Below, in pieces: positions 11,112 through 22,349 of a stretch of DNA of 64,000 bases. This stretch comes from Eledone cirrhosa (Eukaryota > Mollusca > Cephalopoda > Octopoda > Eledonidae). The stretch lies in the NCBI GenBank assembly GCA_964016885.1, contig OZ024740.1, positions 9,568,450-9,632,449 of the forward strand. Reading direction: 5' to 3'. The stretch's first letter is position 1; each line of letters opens with the position of its first letter. Made by a program: the position numbers and the translations under genes. The notes below the pieces were generated by a model. That model had not been told where the DNA came from. It did no database searches and saw only the letters and a program-made list of their open reading frames with translations.

Positions 11112-14100
11112 ATCAGTTTCTATTGCTTTGTCAGTTTCGATTGGTATATCAGTTTTGAATTGTATGTCAGTTTCGAATTGTATGTCAGTTTCGATTGGTA
11201 TATCAGTTTTGAATTGTATGTCAGTTTCGAATGGTATGTCAGTTTCGATTGGTATATCAGTTTTGAATTGTATGTCAGTTTCGAATTGTATGTCAGTTTC
11301 GATTGGTATATCAGTTTTGAATTGTATGTCAGTTTCGAATGGTATGTCAGTTTCGATTGGTATATCAGTTTCGAATGGTATGTCAGTTTCGAATGGTATA
11401 TCAGTATCCATTGGAATATCCGTTTCGATTGGTATGTCAGTTTCTATTGGTATATCTGTTTCGATTGGTATGTCAGTTTCTATTGGTATGTCAAGTTCTA
11501 TTGGTATGTAAGTTTCTATTGGTATGTCAGTTTCGATTAGTATGTCAGTTTCGATTGGTATGTCAGTTTCGATTGGTATATCAGTTTCTATTGGTATATC
11601 TGTTTCTATTGGTATGTCAGCTTCGATTGGTAAGTCATTTTCTATTGGGATGTCAGTTTCGATTGGTATGTCAGTTTCGATTGGTATATCAGTTACTATT
11701 GGTATATCTGTTTCTATTGGTATGTCAGCTTCGATTGGTAAGTCATTTTCTATTGGGATGTCAGTTTCGATTAGTATGTCAGTATCGATTAGTATATCAG
11801 TTTCGATTGGTATATCAGTTTCGATTGGTATGTCAGTTTCGATTGATTTGTCAGATTCGATTGGTATGTCAGTTTCTATTAGTATATCAGTTTCGATTGG
11901 TATGTAAGTTTCTATTGGTATGTCAATTTCGATTGCTATATCAGTTTCGACTGGTATATCAGTTTCTATTGCTATATCAGTTTCTATCGGTATGTTCAGT
12001 TTCGATTGGTATGTCAGTTTCTATTAGTATATCAGTTTCGATTGGTATGTTTGTTTCTATTGGTATGTCAGTTTCTATTAGTATATCAGTTACTATTGGG
12101 ATGTCAGTTTCGTTTGGTATGTCAGTTTCTATTGTTAAATCAATTTCGATTGGTGTATCAGTTTCTATTAGTATGTCAGTTTCTATTGGTATATCAGTTT
12201 CTATTGGTATATCAGTTTCCATTGGTATATCAGTTTCGATTATTATATCAGTTTCTATTGGTATATCAGTTTCGATTGATATGTCAGTTTCAATTGGTAT
12301 ATCAGTTGTGATCGATATATCAGTTTCGATTGGAATATCAGTTACGATTGGTACGTCAGATTCTATTGGTTTATCAATTTCGATTGGTATGTCAGTATCG
12401 ATTAGTATATGAGTTTCTATTTGTATGTCAGTTTCTATTGGTATATCAGTTTTGATTGGCATATCAGCTTCGATTAGTATGTCAATGTCGATAGGTATGT
12501 CAGTTTCGATTGGTATATCAGTTTTGAATTGTATGTCAGTTTCGAATGGTATGTCAGTTTCGATTGCTATATCAGTTTTGAATTGTATGTCAGTTTCGAT
12601 TGGAATATCCGTTTCGATTGGTATGTCAGTTTCTATTAGTATATCAGTTTCGATTGGTATGTCAGTTTCTATTAGTACGTCAGTTTCGATTAGTATATCT
12701 GTTACTATTGGTATGTCAGTTTCGATTGGTATGTCAGTTTCTATTGGTATGTCAATTTCGATTGGTGTATCAGTTTCTATTAGTGTGTCAGTTTCTATTG
12801 GTATATCAGTTTCTATTGGTATATCAGTTTCGATTGGTATGTCAGTTTCTATTGGTATATCAGTTTCGATTGGTATAACAGTTTCGATTGGTATGTCAGT
12901 TTCGATTAGTATGTCATTTTCGAATGGTATGTCAGTTTCGATTGGTATGTCAGTTTCGATTGGTATGTCAGTTTCGATTGGTAAATCATTTTCGATTAGT
13001 ATATTAGTTTAGATTGATATGTCAGTTTCGATTGGTATATCAGTTTCTATTGGTATGTTAGTTTCAATTAGTATGTCAGTCTTAATTGGTTTATCAGTTT
13101 CGATTGGTATATCAGTTTCTATTGGTATGTCAGTTTCGATTGGTATGTCAGTTTCAATTGGTATATCAGTTTCGATTGGTATGTCAGTTTCAGTTGGTAT
13201 ATCAGTTTCGATTAGTATGTCCGTTTCGATTGGTATGTCAGTTTTGATTAGTATATCAGTTTCGATTAGTATATCAGTTTTGATTGGTATGTCAGTTTCG
13301 ATTGTTATATCAGTTTCTATTGGTATATCAGTTTCTATTAGTATATGAGTTTCGATTAGTATATCAGTTTCGATTAGTATATCAGTTTCGATTGTTATAT
13401 CAGTTTCTATTGTTATATCAGTTTTGATTAGTATATCAATTTCTATTAGTATATCAGTTTCGATTAGTATATCTGTTTCGATTAGTATATCAGTTTCTAT
13501 TGGTATATCAGTTTCTATTGGTATATCAGTTTCTATTGGTATGTCAGTTTCGATTAGTATATCAGTTTCGATTACTATATCATTTTCGAGTAGTATATCA
13601 ATTTCGATTGGTATATCAGTTTCGATTAGTATGTCAGTTTCGATTAGTATGTCAGTTTCGATTGATATGTCAGTTTCGATTAGTATATCAGTTTCGATTG
13701 TTATATCAGTTTCGATTAGTATATCAGTTTCTATTGGTATATCAGTTTCTATTGGTATGTCAGTTTTGATTAGTATATCAGTTTCGATTACTATATCATT
13801 TTCAAGTAGTATATCAATTTCGATTGGTATATCAGTTTCGATTAGTATGTCAGTTTCGATTGATATGTCAGTTTCGATTAGTATATCAGTTTTGATTGGT
13901 ATGTCAGTTTCGATTGCTATATCAGTTTCTATTGGTTTGTCAGTTTCGATTGGTATGTAAGTTTCGATTATTATGTTGATTGGTATATAAGATTTTGATT
14001 GGTATATCTGTTTCGATTAGTATGTCTGTATCGATTGGTATATCAGTTTCTATTACTATGTCAGTTTCGATTAGCCTATCAGTTTCGATAAGTATGTTAG

Positions 14101-14714
14101 TTTCTATTGGTATATCAGTTTCGATTGGTATGTCATTTTCGATTGGTATATCAGTTTCTATTTGTATATCAGTTTCGATTGGTATGTCAGTTTCGAATTG
14201 TATGTCAGTTTCCCTAGGTATATCAGTTTCGATTAGCATGTCAGTTTCGATTGGTATATCAGTTTCGATTGGTATGTCAGTTTCGAATCGTATGTCGGTT
14301 TCCCTTGGTATATCAGTTTCGATTAGTATGTCAGTTTCAATTGTTATATCAGTCTTGATTGGTATATCAGTTTCGATTGGTATATCAGTTTCGATTGGTA
14401 TAACAGTTTCGATTGGTTTGTCAGTTACGATTGGTATATCCGTTTCTATTGGTATGTCAGTTTCGATTTGTATATCAGTTTCTATTGGTATGTCGGTTCC
14501 GATTAGTATGACATTTTAGAATGGCATGTCAGTTTCGATTGGTATGTCAGTTTCGATTGGTATATCAGTTTCGATTGGTATGTCAGTTTCTATTAGTATG
14601 TCAGTTTCTATTGGTATGTTATTTTCGATAGGTATGTCATTTTCGATTGGTATATCAGTTTCTATTCGTATATCAGTTTCGCTTAGTATGTCAGTTTCGA
14701 TTGGTATATCAGTT
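11112..14714. repeat. 18-bp minisatellite, segment 3 (more diverged)
   Basis: The same 18-bp unit continues after LINE copy B. Between 11112 and 11400 there is a local subfamily with TTTTGAATTGTATG units (AATTG instead of ATTGG), which also appears once near 12510-12600. The 54-bp sub-pattern there repeats several times. From ~13350 onward most units read AGTATATC instead of GGTATATC. No gene is supported. Confidence 0.95.
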
Positions 14715-14741
14715 GATGATGATGATGATGATGATGATGAT
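14715..14741. repeat. (GAT)9 microsatellite inside the minisatellite
   Basis: Nine perfect GAT triplets sit between a minisatellite unit ending ATCAGTT and one starting ATCAATTTCGATT. The right junction (GAT|ATCA) is the one shared by the RTE-like LINE tails in this array, but no LINE body is present to the left. Confidence 0.9.
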
Positions 14742-15527
14742 ATCAATTTCGATTTGTTATATCAGTTTCTATTGGTATCTCAGTTTTGATTAGTATGTCA
14801 TTTTCGAATGGTATGTCAGTTTCGATTGGTATGTCAGTTTTGATTGGTATATCAGTTTCGATTGGTATATCAGTTTAGATTGATATGTCAGTTTCGATTG
14901 GTATATCAGTTTCGATTGGTATATCAGTTTCGATTATTATGTCAGTTTCGATTAGTATGTCAGTTTCGATTGCTATATCAGTTTCTATTGGTATGTTAGT
15001 TTCAATTAGTATGTCAGTCTTAATTGGTATATCAGTTTCGATTGGTATATCAGTTTCTATTGGTATGTTAGTTTCGATTGGTATGTCAGTTTCAATTAGT
15101 ATATCAGTTTCGATTGGTATGTCAGTTTCGATTGGTATATCAGTTTCTATTGGTATATCAGTTTCGATTAGTATGTCCGTTTCGATTGGTATGTCAGATT
15201 TGATTAGTATATCAGTTTCGATTAGTATATCAGTTCTATTGTTATGTCAGATTCTATTGGTATGTCCGTTTCGATTAGCATATCAGTTTCGATTACTGTA
15301 TCAGTTTCGAGTAGTATATCAATTTCGATTGGTATATCAGTTTCGATTAGTATATCAGTTTCGATTAGTATGTCAGTTTCGATTGATATGTCAGTTTCGA
15401 TTGTTATATCAGTTTCGATTGTTATATCAATTTCTATTAGTATGTCAGTTCCGATTAGTATATCAATTTCGATTACTATATCATTTTCGAGTAGTATATT
15501 AATTTCGATTGGTATATCAGTTTCGAT
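14742..15527. repeat. 18-bp minisatellite, segment 4
   Basis: Diverged 18-bp units up to the left junction of LINE copy C. The last minisatellite bases are TTTCGAT, and the LINE begins with AGAGTCAGAACTGG. Confidence 0.93.
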
Positions 15528-16049
15528 AGAGTCAGAACTGGTTGGAAAAAGTTCAGAGAGCTTATACCACTATTAGCTGCTAAAGGGTTCTCCCTAAAAA
15601 TGAAAGGCAGGTTGTACGATGCCTGCATACGAACAGCAATGTTGCATGGTAGTGAGACCTGGGCATTGTGTGCAGAGGATATACGCAGACTAGAGAGGAA
15701 CGAAGCTTGCATGCTCCGCTGGATGTGTAACAGTAATATACGTGAACGGCAAAGCATAAACGAACTAAGGAAAAAATTAGAGATAAGAGGGATCAGATGT
15801 TGTTTACTCGAGAGAAGGCTGCGTTGGTATGGACACGTGATGCGCATGAAAGTCGATAGCTGTATTACAAAGTGCAGGGCAATAAAGATAGACGGTAGCC
15901 ACGGAATAGGCAGACCTAGAAAAACATGGGATGAGCTGATAAACTCCGACCTCACACACTTACACCTCTCCAAGACAATGTCACTGGACCGTGACCTTTG
16001 GCGGTACTCAGTAACAGAGAAGACCCGCCTTGCCAGTAGGCATCTCTAA
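15528..16049 (+). pseudogene. C-terminal part of LINE reverse transcriptase polyprotein
   Basis: An uninterrupted frame of about 173 residues from the 5' truncation point to TAA at 16047-16049. It carries the conserved blocks RTGWKKFRELIPLLAAKGFS, MKGRLYDACIRTAMLHGSET, ERRLRWYGHVMRMK and GRPRKTWDELINSDL. The polymerase palm and zinc domain lie upstream in complete copies and are missing here, so this is a remnant even though it has no stop codon. The frame runs directly out of the minisatellite. Confidence 0.88.
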
Positions 16050-16404
16050 CAAAATACACCCCTCCCGCCGCCACCCCCACCCCATCCACACCACCCCGTT
16101 CTATGTAAAGTTATGTTGGTGCCGCGCCATCCAGGCCGAAACAAATGAGATCGTGTAGGTGTCACGACAAAAAAACACACAGTCCACGCTGTAATGTGGC
16201 CGTGTAGGCAACACGGTAAAAACCTCCCAGACCCACACTGTAAATGTGGTTGGTGTTAGGAAGGGCATCCAACTGTAGAAAACCTGCCAGACAGTCCTAT
16301 GCGAGCAAGACAATCACTCTTGCCTCAAGTGGGACTACCCCCGTCCAAACCCATGCAAGCGTGGAACACGGACGTTAAACGTTGATGATGATGATGATGA
16401 TGAT
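15528..16404 (+). mobile_element. RTE-like LINE, 5'-truncated (copy C)
   Basis: An 877-bp 3' portion of a second RTE subfamily, closer to the reverse copy at 17568-18812 than to copy B (its protein ends RLASRHL instead of PPMGTC). It contains the C-terminal coding region, a 3' UTR with GTTGGTGTTAGGAAGGGCAT, and (GAT)7 at 16384-16404, followed directly by GTCAG of the minisatellite. Confidence 0.92.
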
Positions 16405-16740
16405 GTCAGTTTCGATTAGTATTTCAGTTTCGTTTCGTATATCAGTTTCGATTGGTATGTCAGTTTCGATTAGTATGTCAGTTTCGATTAGTATGTCAGT
16501 TTCGATTGGTATATAAGATTTTGATTGGTATATCCGTTTCGATTGGTATGTCAGTTTCTATTGGTATATCAGTTTCTATTGGTATGTCAGTTTCGATTGG
16601 TATATCAGTTTCGATTAGTATGTCAGTTTCGATTAGTATGTCAGTTTCGATTAGTATGTCATTTTCGATTGGTATATAAGATTTTGATTGGTATATCCGT
16701 CTCGATAAGTATGTCAGTTTCAATTGGTATATCAGTTACA
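16405..16740. repeat. 18-bp minisatellite, segment 5
   Basis: About 18 units between LINE copies C and D. It contains two copies of an irregular unit (GGTATATAAGATTTTGATTGG at ~16507 and ~16671), a marker also seen at ~13983 and ~18958. That suggests these array pieces share ancestry. Confidence 0.93.
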
Positions 16741-16855
16741 TGAGAAAACCCGCCAGACAGTCCTATGTGAGCAAGACAACCACTCTAGCCTCAACTGGGA
16801 AAACTCCCGTCCAAACCCATGCGAGCGTGGAATATGGACGTTGAACGATGATGAT
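16741..16855 (+). mobile_element. RTE-like LINE 3' tail fragment (copy D)
   Basis: 115 bp matching only the last part of the 3' UTR: GAAAACCCGCCAGACAGTCC through GCGAGCGTGGAA..GGACGTTGAACGATGATGAT. The minisatellite resumes at GTCAG. It is a very short 5'-truncated insertion or a deletion remnant. Confidence 0.85.
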
Positions 16856-17035
16856 GTCAGTTACGATTGGTATATCATTTTCGATTGGTATGTCAGTTTC
16901 TATTGGTATATCAGTTTCTATTGGTATATCAGTTTCTATTGGTATATCAGTTTCTATTGGTATATCAGTTTCGATTGGTATATTAGTTTCGATTTGTATA
17001 TCAGTTTCTATTGTTATGTCAGTTTCAATTAGTAT
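16856..17035. repeat. 18-bp minisatellite, segment 6
   Basis: Ten units between LINE fragments D and E. The right junction is within AGTATGTGCGTGAACGACC, where the minisatellite's AGTATG runs into LINE coding sequence. Confidence 0.92.
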
Positions 17036-17389
17036 GTGCGTGAACGACCCAGCATAAATGTGTTGAGAGAGAAACTGTGTCTGAGAGGAATAGAATGTAG
17101 TGTACGGGAGAGGAGACTGTGGTGGTATGGACATGTGATGCGCATGGAGGATGACCGATGGGTGAAGAAGTGCCAGGAAATGCCAGTTGAGGGACGACGT
17201 GGTAGAGGTAGACCACGAAAAACATGGGCGGAGGTGGTGAGAACAGACCTCAGATCATTGAAGCTCACGGTGGAGATGACGAGGGACCGTGACGAGTGGA
17301 GAGATGCTGTGCTGAATAAGACCCGTCCCACCCTTGCAAGCAGGGAAAAGCAGACGTAAAATGATGATGATGATGATGATGATGATGAT
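17036..17389 (+). mobile_element. RTE-like LINE 3' end, third subfamily (copy E)
   Basis: It encodes the C-terminal ~105 residues of an RTE-type polyprotein (blocks RERRLWWYGHVMRMEDD and GRGRPRKTWAEVVRTDL, ending at TAA 17357-17359). It then goes almost directly into (GAT)n with GGAAAAGCAGACGTAAAATGATG. The ~230-bp 3' UTR of the other copies (GGTGTTAGGAAGGGCATCC) is absent, so this is a different subfamily. The minisatellite resumes at GTCAG, as for the other copies. Confidence 0.88.
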
Positions 17390-17567
17390 GTCAGTTTCGA
17401 TTGGTATCTCAGTTTCGATTGGTATATCAGTTTTGATTAGTATATCAGTTTAGATTGATATGTCAGTTTCAATTGTTATATCAGTTTCGATTAGTATGTC
17501 AGTTTCGATTAGTATATCAGTTTCGATCAGTATATCAGTTTCGATTGGTATTTCAGTTTCGATTGGT
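17390..17567. repeat. 18-bp minisatellite, segment 7
   Basis: About ten units between the tails of copy E (plus strand) and copy F (minus strand). It ends ...GATTGGT immediately before (ATC)n. Confidence 0.92.
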
Positions 17568-18812
17568 ATCATCATCATCATCATCGTTTAACGTCCATGT
17601 TCCACGCTTGCATGGATTTGGACGGGAGTTTTCCCACTTGAGGCAAGAGTGGTTGTCTTGCTCTCATACGACTGTTTGGCAGGTTTTCTACAGCTTGATG
17701 ATGCCCTTCGTAACACCAACCACATTTACAGTGTGGGACTGGGAGGTTTTTACCGTGTTGCCTACACGGCCACATTACAGCGTGGACTGTGTGTTTTCTT
17801 GTCGTGACACCTACACTATCTCATTTGTTTCGGCCTGGATGTTGTGGCACCAACGTAACTTTACATTGAAAGGGGCGGTGTGGATGGGGTGGTGGTGGTG
17901 TGATGGGGGCGTATTTTGTTAGAGATGCCTACTGACTGTAGTAGGTTTACTTTGTATTTAGGCAAGGCGGGTCTTCTCTATTACTGAGTACCGCCAAAGC
18001 TCTCGGTCCAGTGACATTGTCTTGGAGAGGTGTAAGTGTGTGAGGTCGGAATTTATCAGCTCGTCCCAGGTTTTTCTGGGTCTGCCTACTCCGTGGCTAC
18101 CGTCTATCTTTATTGCCCTGCACTTTTTTATACAGCTGTCGTCTTTCATGCGCATCACGTGACCATACCAACGTAGCCTTCTCTCAAGTAAACAACATCT
18201 GATCCCTCTTATTTCTAATTTTTCCCTTAGTTCGTTTATGCTTTGCCGTTCACGTATATTACTATTACACATTCAGCGGAGCATGCATGCTTCGTTCCTC
18301 TCTAGTCTGCGTATATCCTCTGCACACAATGCCCAGGTCTCACTGCCATGCAACATTGCTGTTCGTATGCAGGCATCATACAACCTGCCTTTCATTTTTA
18401 GAGAGAACCCTTTAGCGGCTAATAGTGGTATAAGCTCTCTGAACTTTTTCCATCCAGTTCTGACTCTAGCTACTGTACTTTCAGAGCACCCTCCCCCACT
18501 GCTGATTTTGTCACCCAGGTAACGGAAGCTGTCCACTATTTCTATAGAACCCTCTGCGCAATTGAAAGAGCTAATATTATTAGTGTGAACTTGCTGCTAC
18601 TTATTGCACCAGAGCACCGGCCATATGTAAAATCTATGTTCTTAGTTAGCTTACCTGTGATCCCACTACATCTTTTATGCACCCATACTTTGCATTTGGG
18701 ACATAAAATGAAGTTTCTACCTACGCCTTTCCTACACACTGAGCATGGCCATTTCCCAGAAGGGACCGGCGCCTTATTTTCTTTCCTACAAACTAGAACT
18801 TTAGTCTTAGCC
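17568..18812 (-). mobile_element. RTE-like LINE, inverted, 5'-truncated (copy F)
   Basis: The only RTE copy in the array on the minus strand. Its (GAT)6 tail is read as (ATC)6 at 17568-17585, followed leftward-to-right by the 3' UTR, the C-terminal region, the zinc domain and a stub of sequence just after the polymerase. It is truncated at about 18812, where the minisatellite restarts with GGTATATCAG. It belongs to the same subfamily as copy C. Confidence 0.92.
17958..18740 (-). pseudogene. Broken zinc-domain and C-terminal part of LINE polyprotein
   Basis: Reading on the minus strand: CRKGVGRNFILCPKCKVWVH with KRC, the same Cys/His domain as in copy B; then GDKISSGGGCSESTVARVRT; then MKGRLYDACIRTAMLHGSET, ending in EKTRLA. 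One frameshift separates the zinc domain from the rest (around 18540-18600), and a TGG-to-TGA change at about 18272 splits the C-terminal region. The related copies have Trp there (LRWMCNSN). The sequence upstream of the zinc domain reads without the TGA found in copy B. Confidence 0.86.
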
Positions 18813-19330
18813 AGGTATATCAGTTTCTATTGGTATGTCAGTTTCTATTGGTATGTCCGTTTCGATTGGTATGTCAGTTTCGATTGGTATATCAGTTTCG
18901 ATTGGTATATCAGTTTCGATTAGTATATCAGTTTCGATTAGTATGTCAGTTTCGATTGGTATATAAGATTTCAATTGGTATATCCGTTTCGATTGGTATG
19001 TCAGTTTCAATTAGTATGTCAGTTTCGATTAGTATGTCAGTTTCTATTAGTATGTCAGTTTCTATTGGTATATCAGTTTCTATTGGTATGTCAGTTTCAA
19101 TTAGTATGTCAGTTTCGATTAGTATGTCAGTTTCTATTAGTATGTCAGTTTCGATTGGTATATCAGTTTTGATTAGTATGTCAGTGTCGATTAGTATGTC
19201 AGTTTCGATTGGTATGTCAGTTTCTATTGGTATATCAGTTCCTATTGGTATGTCAGTTTCGATTAGTATGTCAGTTTTGATTAGTATATCAGTTTGTATT
19301 GGTATATCAGTTTCGAATAGTATGTCAGCT
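18813..19330. repeat. 18-bp minisatellite, last segment
   Basis: About 29 units. It ends at GTCAGCTTTATTAAATATT, where ordinary AT-rich sequence begins. Confidence 0.93.
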
Positions 19331-19499
19331 TTATTAAATATTAAAGAAAGTTTCTTCCTACATTCTATGGCAGTTAAAACGTGAATTTTCCCTCAAAATC
19401 TCTTCTCATGTATATGAAGGTGGGGTGGTGGAAGGCGGTTCAATAGATCAGGGTTCAACTGATTAACTCACACGTCTATCTATCCAACTTCCTTCACAC
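19331..19499. other. Unassigned AT-rich stretch
   Basis: About 170 bp between the minisatellite and the next LINE fragment. I see no open frame or repeat that I can name. Confidence 0.5.
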
Positions 19500-19982
19500 A
19501 CCAAAGAGGGGCGGTTTTCCTCTCTACAGTGGCTATGGTGAAAGAAGTTTTATGGTGGACGAGATTGAGAGGACTGAGGACAGATGCCTTTCTCTCCAGA
19601 CAACAACACATTCCCTTCTTTAGGTACCACTTTAGAAGGAGAATCAGAGTGGGGAGAGAGGTACTGCACCCCAGTAAATTTACTGAAAGGTGGGTGAATC
19701 TGGCAAAAATGGTCCGAGTGATTGGGCCTTCTCTGTTTATAAACCTGTAGGTTAAAGAAGAGAGCAAAGGGAAGAAAGGAGCACTTGCACAACACGCTCC
19801 TGGAGTTGAGGGTCGTTCTATCGACGGGGTATAAAACAACCCATTTGTGGCGCCTCCCCCCTATTGGGGATTTCGATTGTTATAATTGTTTGCTTCATAT
19901 TTTTACACGGCTGTATGTAAAATCCCCGGCATGTCTTTGTTTTGTCCCCTTTTCTTGTGCGCCCTTGTTTCAAATAAAGAAA
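19500..19982 (+). mobile_element. Tx1-like LINE 3' fragment
   Basis: It matches the end of the near-complete LINE at 27823-33468. It encodes the C-terminal tail of ORF2 (KEVLWWTRLRGLRTDAFLSR, ending FINL at TAG 19748-19750), then a 3' UTR ending CAAATAAAGAAAT. Both copies end at the same CAAATAAAGAAA with no poly(A) beyond it. The rest of the element is missing (5' truncation). The frame upstream of the first GTG continues as KRGAVFLST, matching KTKAVFLCV in the longer copy, which helps define the true C-terminus there. Confidence 0.85.
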
Positions 19983-19997
19983 TATATCTATCCATCT

Positions 19998-20080
19998 CCT
20001 CTCGCTTTCTCTTTCTCTCTCTCTCTCTCCACACACACACACACACACACGCACACACATACAGACACACACACACACGT
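19998..20080. repeat. (CT)n / (CA)n microsatellite
   Basis: Dinucleotide runs directly downstream of the LINE 3' end. Open frames here are runs of His-Thr or Val-Cys and are not genes. Confidence 0.95.
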
Positions 20081-20542
20081 GCATATAATATTGTTGTGGT
20101 CGTGTTTTCATTGGCAATCGTCTGTTTACGACAGTACAGCGCGGCTCTACTTTATTTAACTGAGATAAAACTTATATGAGCATGAACAGTAGATCTTTAC
20201 GCATCTTTTGGCTTAAAAATCTAGAAATTTGGTCCAGCGGGAAAAAGTTTATAATCAAAGTTTGATGATAAATCTTGTGTTCAAGTGAGTCAGTAGTAAG
20301 CGTGACGCTAGGGGAGGTAATCCAGAAATGACGACGTTTGGAAAAGTTTAATTACTGCATGAAAGAAATGATTCAAAAATTGAACTTGCCCAATCTTCAC
20401 AACATTGAAAATTGGTCAAAATTTGACAAATCTGACTTCAAACCAGATATGATTCATTTGAACAATGTTGGAAATCTTAAATTGACACAAATTTTTGCCA
20501 ATGTTTTTGCCACCTGATCCTTGTTCTATGGCTGACTGACTA
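20081..20542. other. Unassigned non-repetitive stretch
   Basis: About 460 bp of AT-rich sequence without a convincing open frame, RNA gene or known repeat. Confidence 0.5.
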
Positions 20543-21660
20543 AGATAGAAAAATGCGTACAGCAAAAAAAAGTAATATTGTTGGAATATAAACCTTTAAA
20601 AATACAGGACAAGAAACTAAAATAAAACTTTAAAAGGGACAAGAAACTAAGATAAAACTTTAAAAGAATAGGACAAGAAACTAAGATAAAACTTTAAAGA
20701 ATTGGACAAGAAATAAAAAATTTTACAATAATATTAGTGGCAAAATTTTTTTATTCGTTTCCTGTGCTATGTCCCAGTATCTTCTTGATTAGTGCATAAT
20801 AATTGTCATGCTCTCATTGTGCGTTGCCCCTGAGCGGTTGGTTCTGGTTGGGGTTGGTTGGCTGAGCAGTTCTGCTCCGTCAGAATGACCATTGCAAGAA
20901 GAATTGGCCGATGCAGCTGCAGGTCTCCTCCAAGAATGCACTTCTGGTCCCGCAACACCAGACGACGATGGAGAAGACGACCGGGACAAGATGTCGACTC
21001 TGACCACCGCCTACGGCACCTCCCTCAACCACCGGTCCTCCCTCCCTCTGTCCCGGCATCCCTCCAGTCCTCCTGCTCCCCCTTCCTGTACCAGAAAGCT
21101 GTGGCACGCATTCATCTGGACTGCCGGACTTGAACTCAAGGACAAGATGCAAGGAGAAGATGGACGGGTTGGTCAAGATCAAGGATGAGCGGGACAACAA
21201 GACCGTCCGCTGCTGCTCAAGATCTGTGCTCATGGGCCCATGGGTCCATTCACATTATGCATGACACATGAGGCGTGTCGCCGAATGATGAAATAGGGGT
21301 ATGGTTATGGCCCAATTGGTGTTCAAACCAAGATCAAATGATTCCCCCGGTCTGACGACGACCTCTGAATGTGGAACCCAGAGCCTATGAATGTGGAACT
21401 CGATTTTTTACCAATAAAAATTTTGCCACTAATATTATTGTAACATTTTTTATTTCTTGTCCAATTCTTTAAAGTTTTATCTTAGTTTCTTGTCCTATTC
21501 TTTTAAAGTTTTATCTTAGTTTCTTGTCCTATTCTTTTAAAGTTTTATCTTAGTTTCTTATCCTATTCTTTTAAAGTTTTATTTTAGTTTCTTGTTGTGT
21601 ATTTTAAAGGTTTATATTCCAACAATATTACTTTTTTTTGCTGTACGCATTTTTCTATCT
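20543..21660. mobile_element. Inverted-repeat element with GC-rich cargo
   Basis: Inverted arms of about 210-250 bp (20543-20755 and 21412-21660) start AGATAGAAAAATGCGTACAG. Inside each arm is a ~34-bp tandem repeat (GGACAAGAAACTAAGATAAA core), about 4 copies on the left and 4-5 on the right. Between the arms are ~655 bp that are much more GC-rich than the arms. No transposase is seen, so it is non-autonomous or a foldback. I do not see a clear target-site duplication. Two plus-strand frames (20858-21133 and 20892-21188) and one minus-strand frame (20880-21233) are open in the cargo. None is recognised. Confidence 0.8.
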
Positions 21661-21691
21661 GGTATATATAGTTCAAGGAAACAACAAACAA

Positions 21692-21837
<146 letters not shown>

Positions 21838-21890
21838 CTATATGAAGTAAGAATATTTTCGAAACAGCGAGCGAGTTTGAAATTATAAAT

Positions 21891-22094
21891 GTAAGCTATC
21901 GCCGTATTTTGACTAAATAAATTAAAGAAAATTATTTAGTCTGATAGTGGGGTTAAGAACCCCCGGAGAAATGGAAAAAGATGAGTATTGATGTCAATAC
22001 TGATCTTTTTCCATTTCTCCGAGGGTTCTTAACCCCACTATAAGGCTAAATAATTTTCTTTAATTTATTTAGTCAAAATACGGCGATAGCTTAC
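21891..22094. repeat. Near-perfect 100-bp foldback
   Basis: GTAAGCTATCGCCGTATTTT at the left end is mirrored by its complement at 22075-22094, and the arms stay nearly identical to the centre at about 21992. It lies between two (CA)n/(TA)n tracts. It has no coding capacity. It resembles the other palindromic, (TA)n-flanked elements further right in the window. Confidence 0.9.

Positions 22095-22349
<255 letters not shown>

Noticed and set aside
1..19330. Possible CRISPR-like array because of regular short repeats
   Set aside because: There are no unique spacers, the unit repeats head to tail, and the surroundings are metazoan transposons.
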